Part shown: positions 5,750-6,776 of the stretch, piece after piece
Layout of the letters: the number at the start of each line of letters is the position of its first letter
Numbering within the stretch: position 1 is the stretch's first letter
Source of the DNA: an uncultured Prevotellaceae bacterium
GTDB lineage: Bacteria; Bacteroidota; Bacteroidia; Bacteroidales; Muribaculaceae
Reading direction: 5' to 3'
NCBI GenBank assembly: GCA_937904375.1
Contig: CALDIG010000151.1
Span: 1-6,776 of the forward strand
DNA: 6,776 nt
Notes under the pieces: model-generated
What the model saw: the letters and a program-made list of their open reading frames with translations, nothing else
Told to the model about the DNA's origin: nothing
Database searches by the model: none
Made by a program: the position numbers and the translations under genes

Positions 5750-6776
5750 TTATACGCCCAGCAGCACATTATAAACAACGGTAACATCGGTTGTGGTAAT
5801 CACTCCGTCGCCGTCTTGGTCACCGTTGACCATGTTTTCTGTATCTCCGTTAAGCAGGTAGTTGTAGAGAACAGTAATGTCGGTGGTATTAACTGAGCCG
5901 TCGCCGTTCACGTCGCCAAGAACAGGCACTACCACGGGGTCATCGTCATCGGTGTCCTCAAGGAAAAGGCCTTCGGGCCAAGGCTTTATGCAGATGGGAA
6001 TCTGGTTAGACCAGTCACTCTCCTGACCATCGTAATATACTGCCTGAACATCGTAAAAATAGTAGGCATAATCCAAGAGACTGATAGACATATCGATCTG
6101 TTCATTACCTTCCTCATTGATATATTTACCAAAACGGAAGCTGGTGCTGTCGGCAGGAATATTATAAACGAGAGTGGTGTCGCCCTGCCAGTCGGGTCGT
6201 ATATACCTGGGTTGAGCATCCGAGGAGTCGCTGTAGTCGCCAAAATAAACCTTGAAATCGCTTATCTCAACACGATTGTTACCTTCCTCATAGGTCATGT
6301 TCTGGAACATGAAGCCCGGATATAAAATCGAATAATAATTGGGGAAATCCCTCTCGACTACCATGGTGTAATACCTCTCAGGTTCCGTCACATCTATTAT
6401 CATCTCATTGCCGCCGCTGGTGAATCTCAGCTTGCAATCGGTGTCGTTACCATAAGGTTTTGCCTTGAATTTAATTGTATAATTCTTTACGTAACGATAA
6501 ATCTTGAAATCAGACAATGAACCCGACAGATAAAGATACCCATCATTATTAATCACGACTCCACCATCGGTAGTTTGCACACTGCGGCCCGACCAGCCAT
6601 TGTGGTCGGCATGACCGTTGAGTGAGAAGTAGTCATAATTGTCATCTGAATATTCAACGTCAAGGGCGTTGCCGGCACTGCAATTTGAGAATTTGTCACG
6701 GAACACCAAGCCCTCTTGAGTCTCCGACGGGTAAACTCTCACAGTGTAGCTCTTGGCACCCTGGCATGGATCCCAA
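5750..6776 (-). CDS. Secreted modular dockerin protein, 5' end outside window
   Basis: This gene is cut by the window edge. The frame is open to the last base, and the 341 visible codons begin WDPCQGAKSY, which matches residue 254 onward of the neighbouring 587-aa protein; the GTG at 6740-6742 is an internal Val, not a start. The visible part contains the late portion of the FN3-like fold with its beta-sandwich insert (GW at visible residues 60-61, NDTDC at 110-114, late W-S-N). After an acidic linker (LEDTDDDD) comes a type I dockerin with loops D288-D299 and D319-D330, ending in LLGV. Twenty-four residues (453-476 of the neighbour) are identical between the two proteins, and long DNA stretches are identical too, so this is a recent tandem paralogue. 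By analogy the missing N-terminus should carry a signal peptide and perhaps the same N-terminal module, but that cannot be seen. Confidence 0.88.
   Translation of the reverse strand, partial: WDPCQGAKSYTVRVYPSETQEGLVFRDKFSNCSAGNALDVEYSDDNYDYFSLNGHADHNGWSGRSVQTTDGGVVINNDGYLYLSGSLSDFKIYRYVKNYTIKFKAKPYGNDTDCKLRFTSGGNEMIIDVTEPERYYTMVVERDFPNYYSILYPGFMFQNMTYEEGNNRVEISDFKVYFGDYSDSSDAQPRYIRPDWQGDTTLVYNIPADSTSFRFGKYINEEGNEQIDMSISLLDYAYYFYDVQAVYYDGQESDWSNQIPICIKPWPEGLFLEDTDDDDPVVVPVLGDVNGDGSVNTTDITVLYNYLLNGDTENMVNGDQDGDGVITTTDVTVVYNVLLGV
6108..6154. repeat. 47-bp exact repeat shared by the two dockerin paralogues (copy 2)
   Basis: Second copy of the segment at 3895-3941, in the same orientation and in the homologous coding position of the partial gene. 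Confidence 0.85.
6722..6776. repeat. 55-bp exact repeat shared by the two dockerin paralogues (copy 2)
   Basis: Second copy of the segment at 4485-4539, in the partial paralogue, truncated by the end of the window. Confidence 0.88.

Noticed and set aside
5750..6742. GTG at 6740-6742 as the start of the rightmost gene
   Set aside because: The frame stays open to the window edge and the residues before the GTG (WDPCQGAKSYT) match the neighbouring paralogue, so the codon is an internal Val.

Overview
The window looks like the chromosome of a gut-type Bacteroidales bacterium (Muribaculaceae or Prevotellaceae would fit, but I cannot settle the family from sequence alone). The grounds are the start-proximal promoters of the Bacteroidetes type (TTG, 20 bp, TAACTTTG), AT-rich leaders without a Shine-Dalgarno sequence, roughly balanced base composition, and the protein content: large secreted C10 (streptopain-like) peptidases and modular beta-sandwich proteins. 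All real genes are on the minus strand, so transcription runs from high to low coordinates.

Layout in order of transcription. At the right edge (5750-6776) is the 3' part of a secreted modular protein ending in a dockerin; its start lies outside the window. A 452-bp gap follows (5298-5749). It holds a 3' hairpin, a short palindromic repeat element, an A/C-rich stretch and the promoter of the next gene. The complete gene at 3534-5297 encodes a 587-aa secreted dockerin protein with no recognisable enzyme. It ends at a clear intrinsic terminator and is followed by a second promoter of the same design. The last gene (97-3369) encodes a 1090-aa secreted C10 cysteine peptidase with a propeptide, a peptidase domain, two Ig-like domains, the same two C-terminal modules as its neighbour, and a dockerin. 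It ends at a textbook UUCG-tetraloop terminator (46-68).

How the genes fit together. They are separate transcription units rather than an operon, but they form a family. All three carry a C-terminal type I dockerin with two intact calcium-binding loops. All three have the same beta-sandwich module with an N-D-T-D-C motif, apparently inserted inside a fibronectin type III fold. The two complete genes also share an N-terminal-type module of unknown family, a near-identical signal peptide start, and the same promoter and leader signals. The peptidase therefore looks like a C10 protease grafted onto the body of the neighbouring non-catalytic protein. My inference is a locally duplicated set of co-regulated exported proteins docking to the same unseen cohesin-like partner. 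No cohesin, inhibitor or scaffold gene is visible in this window.
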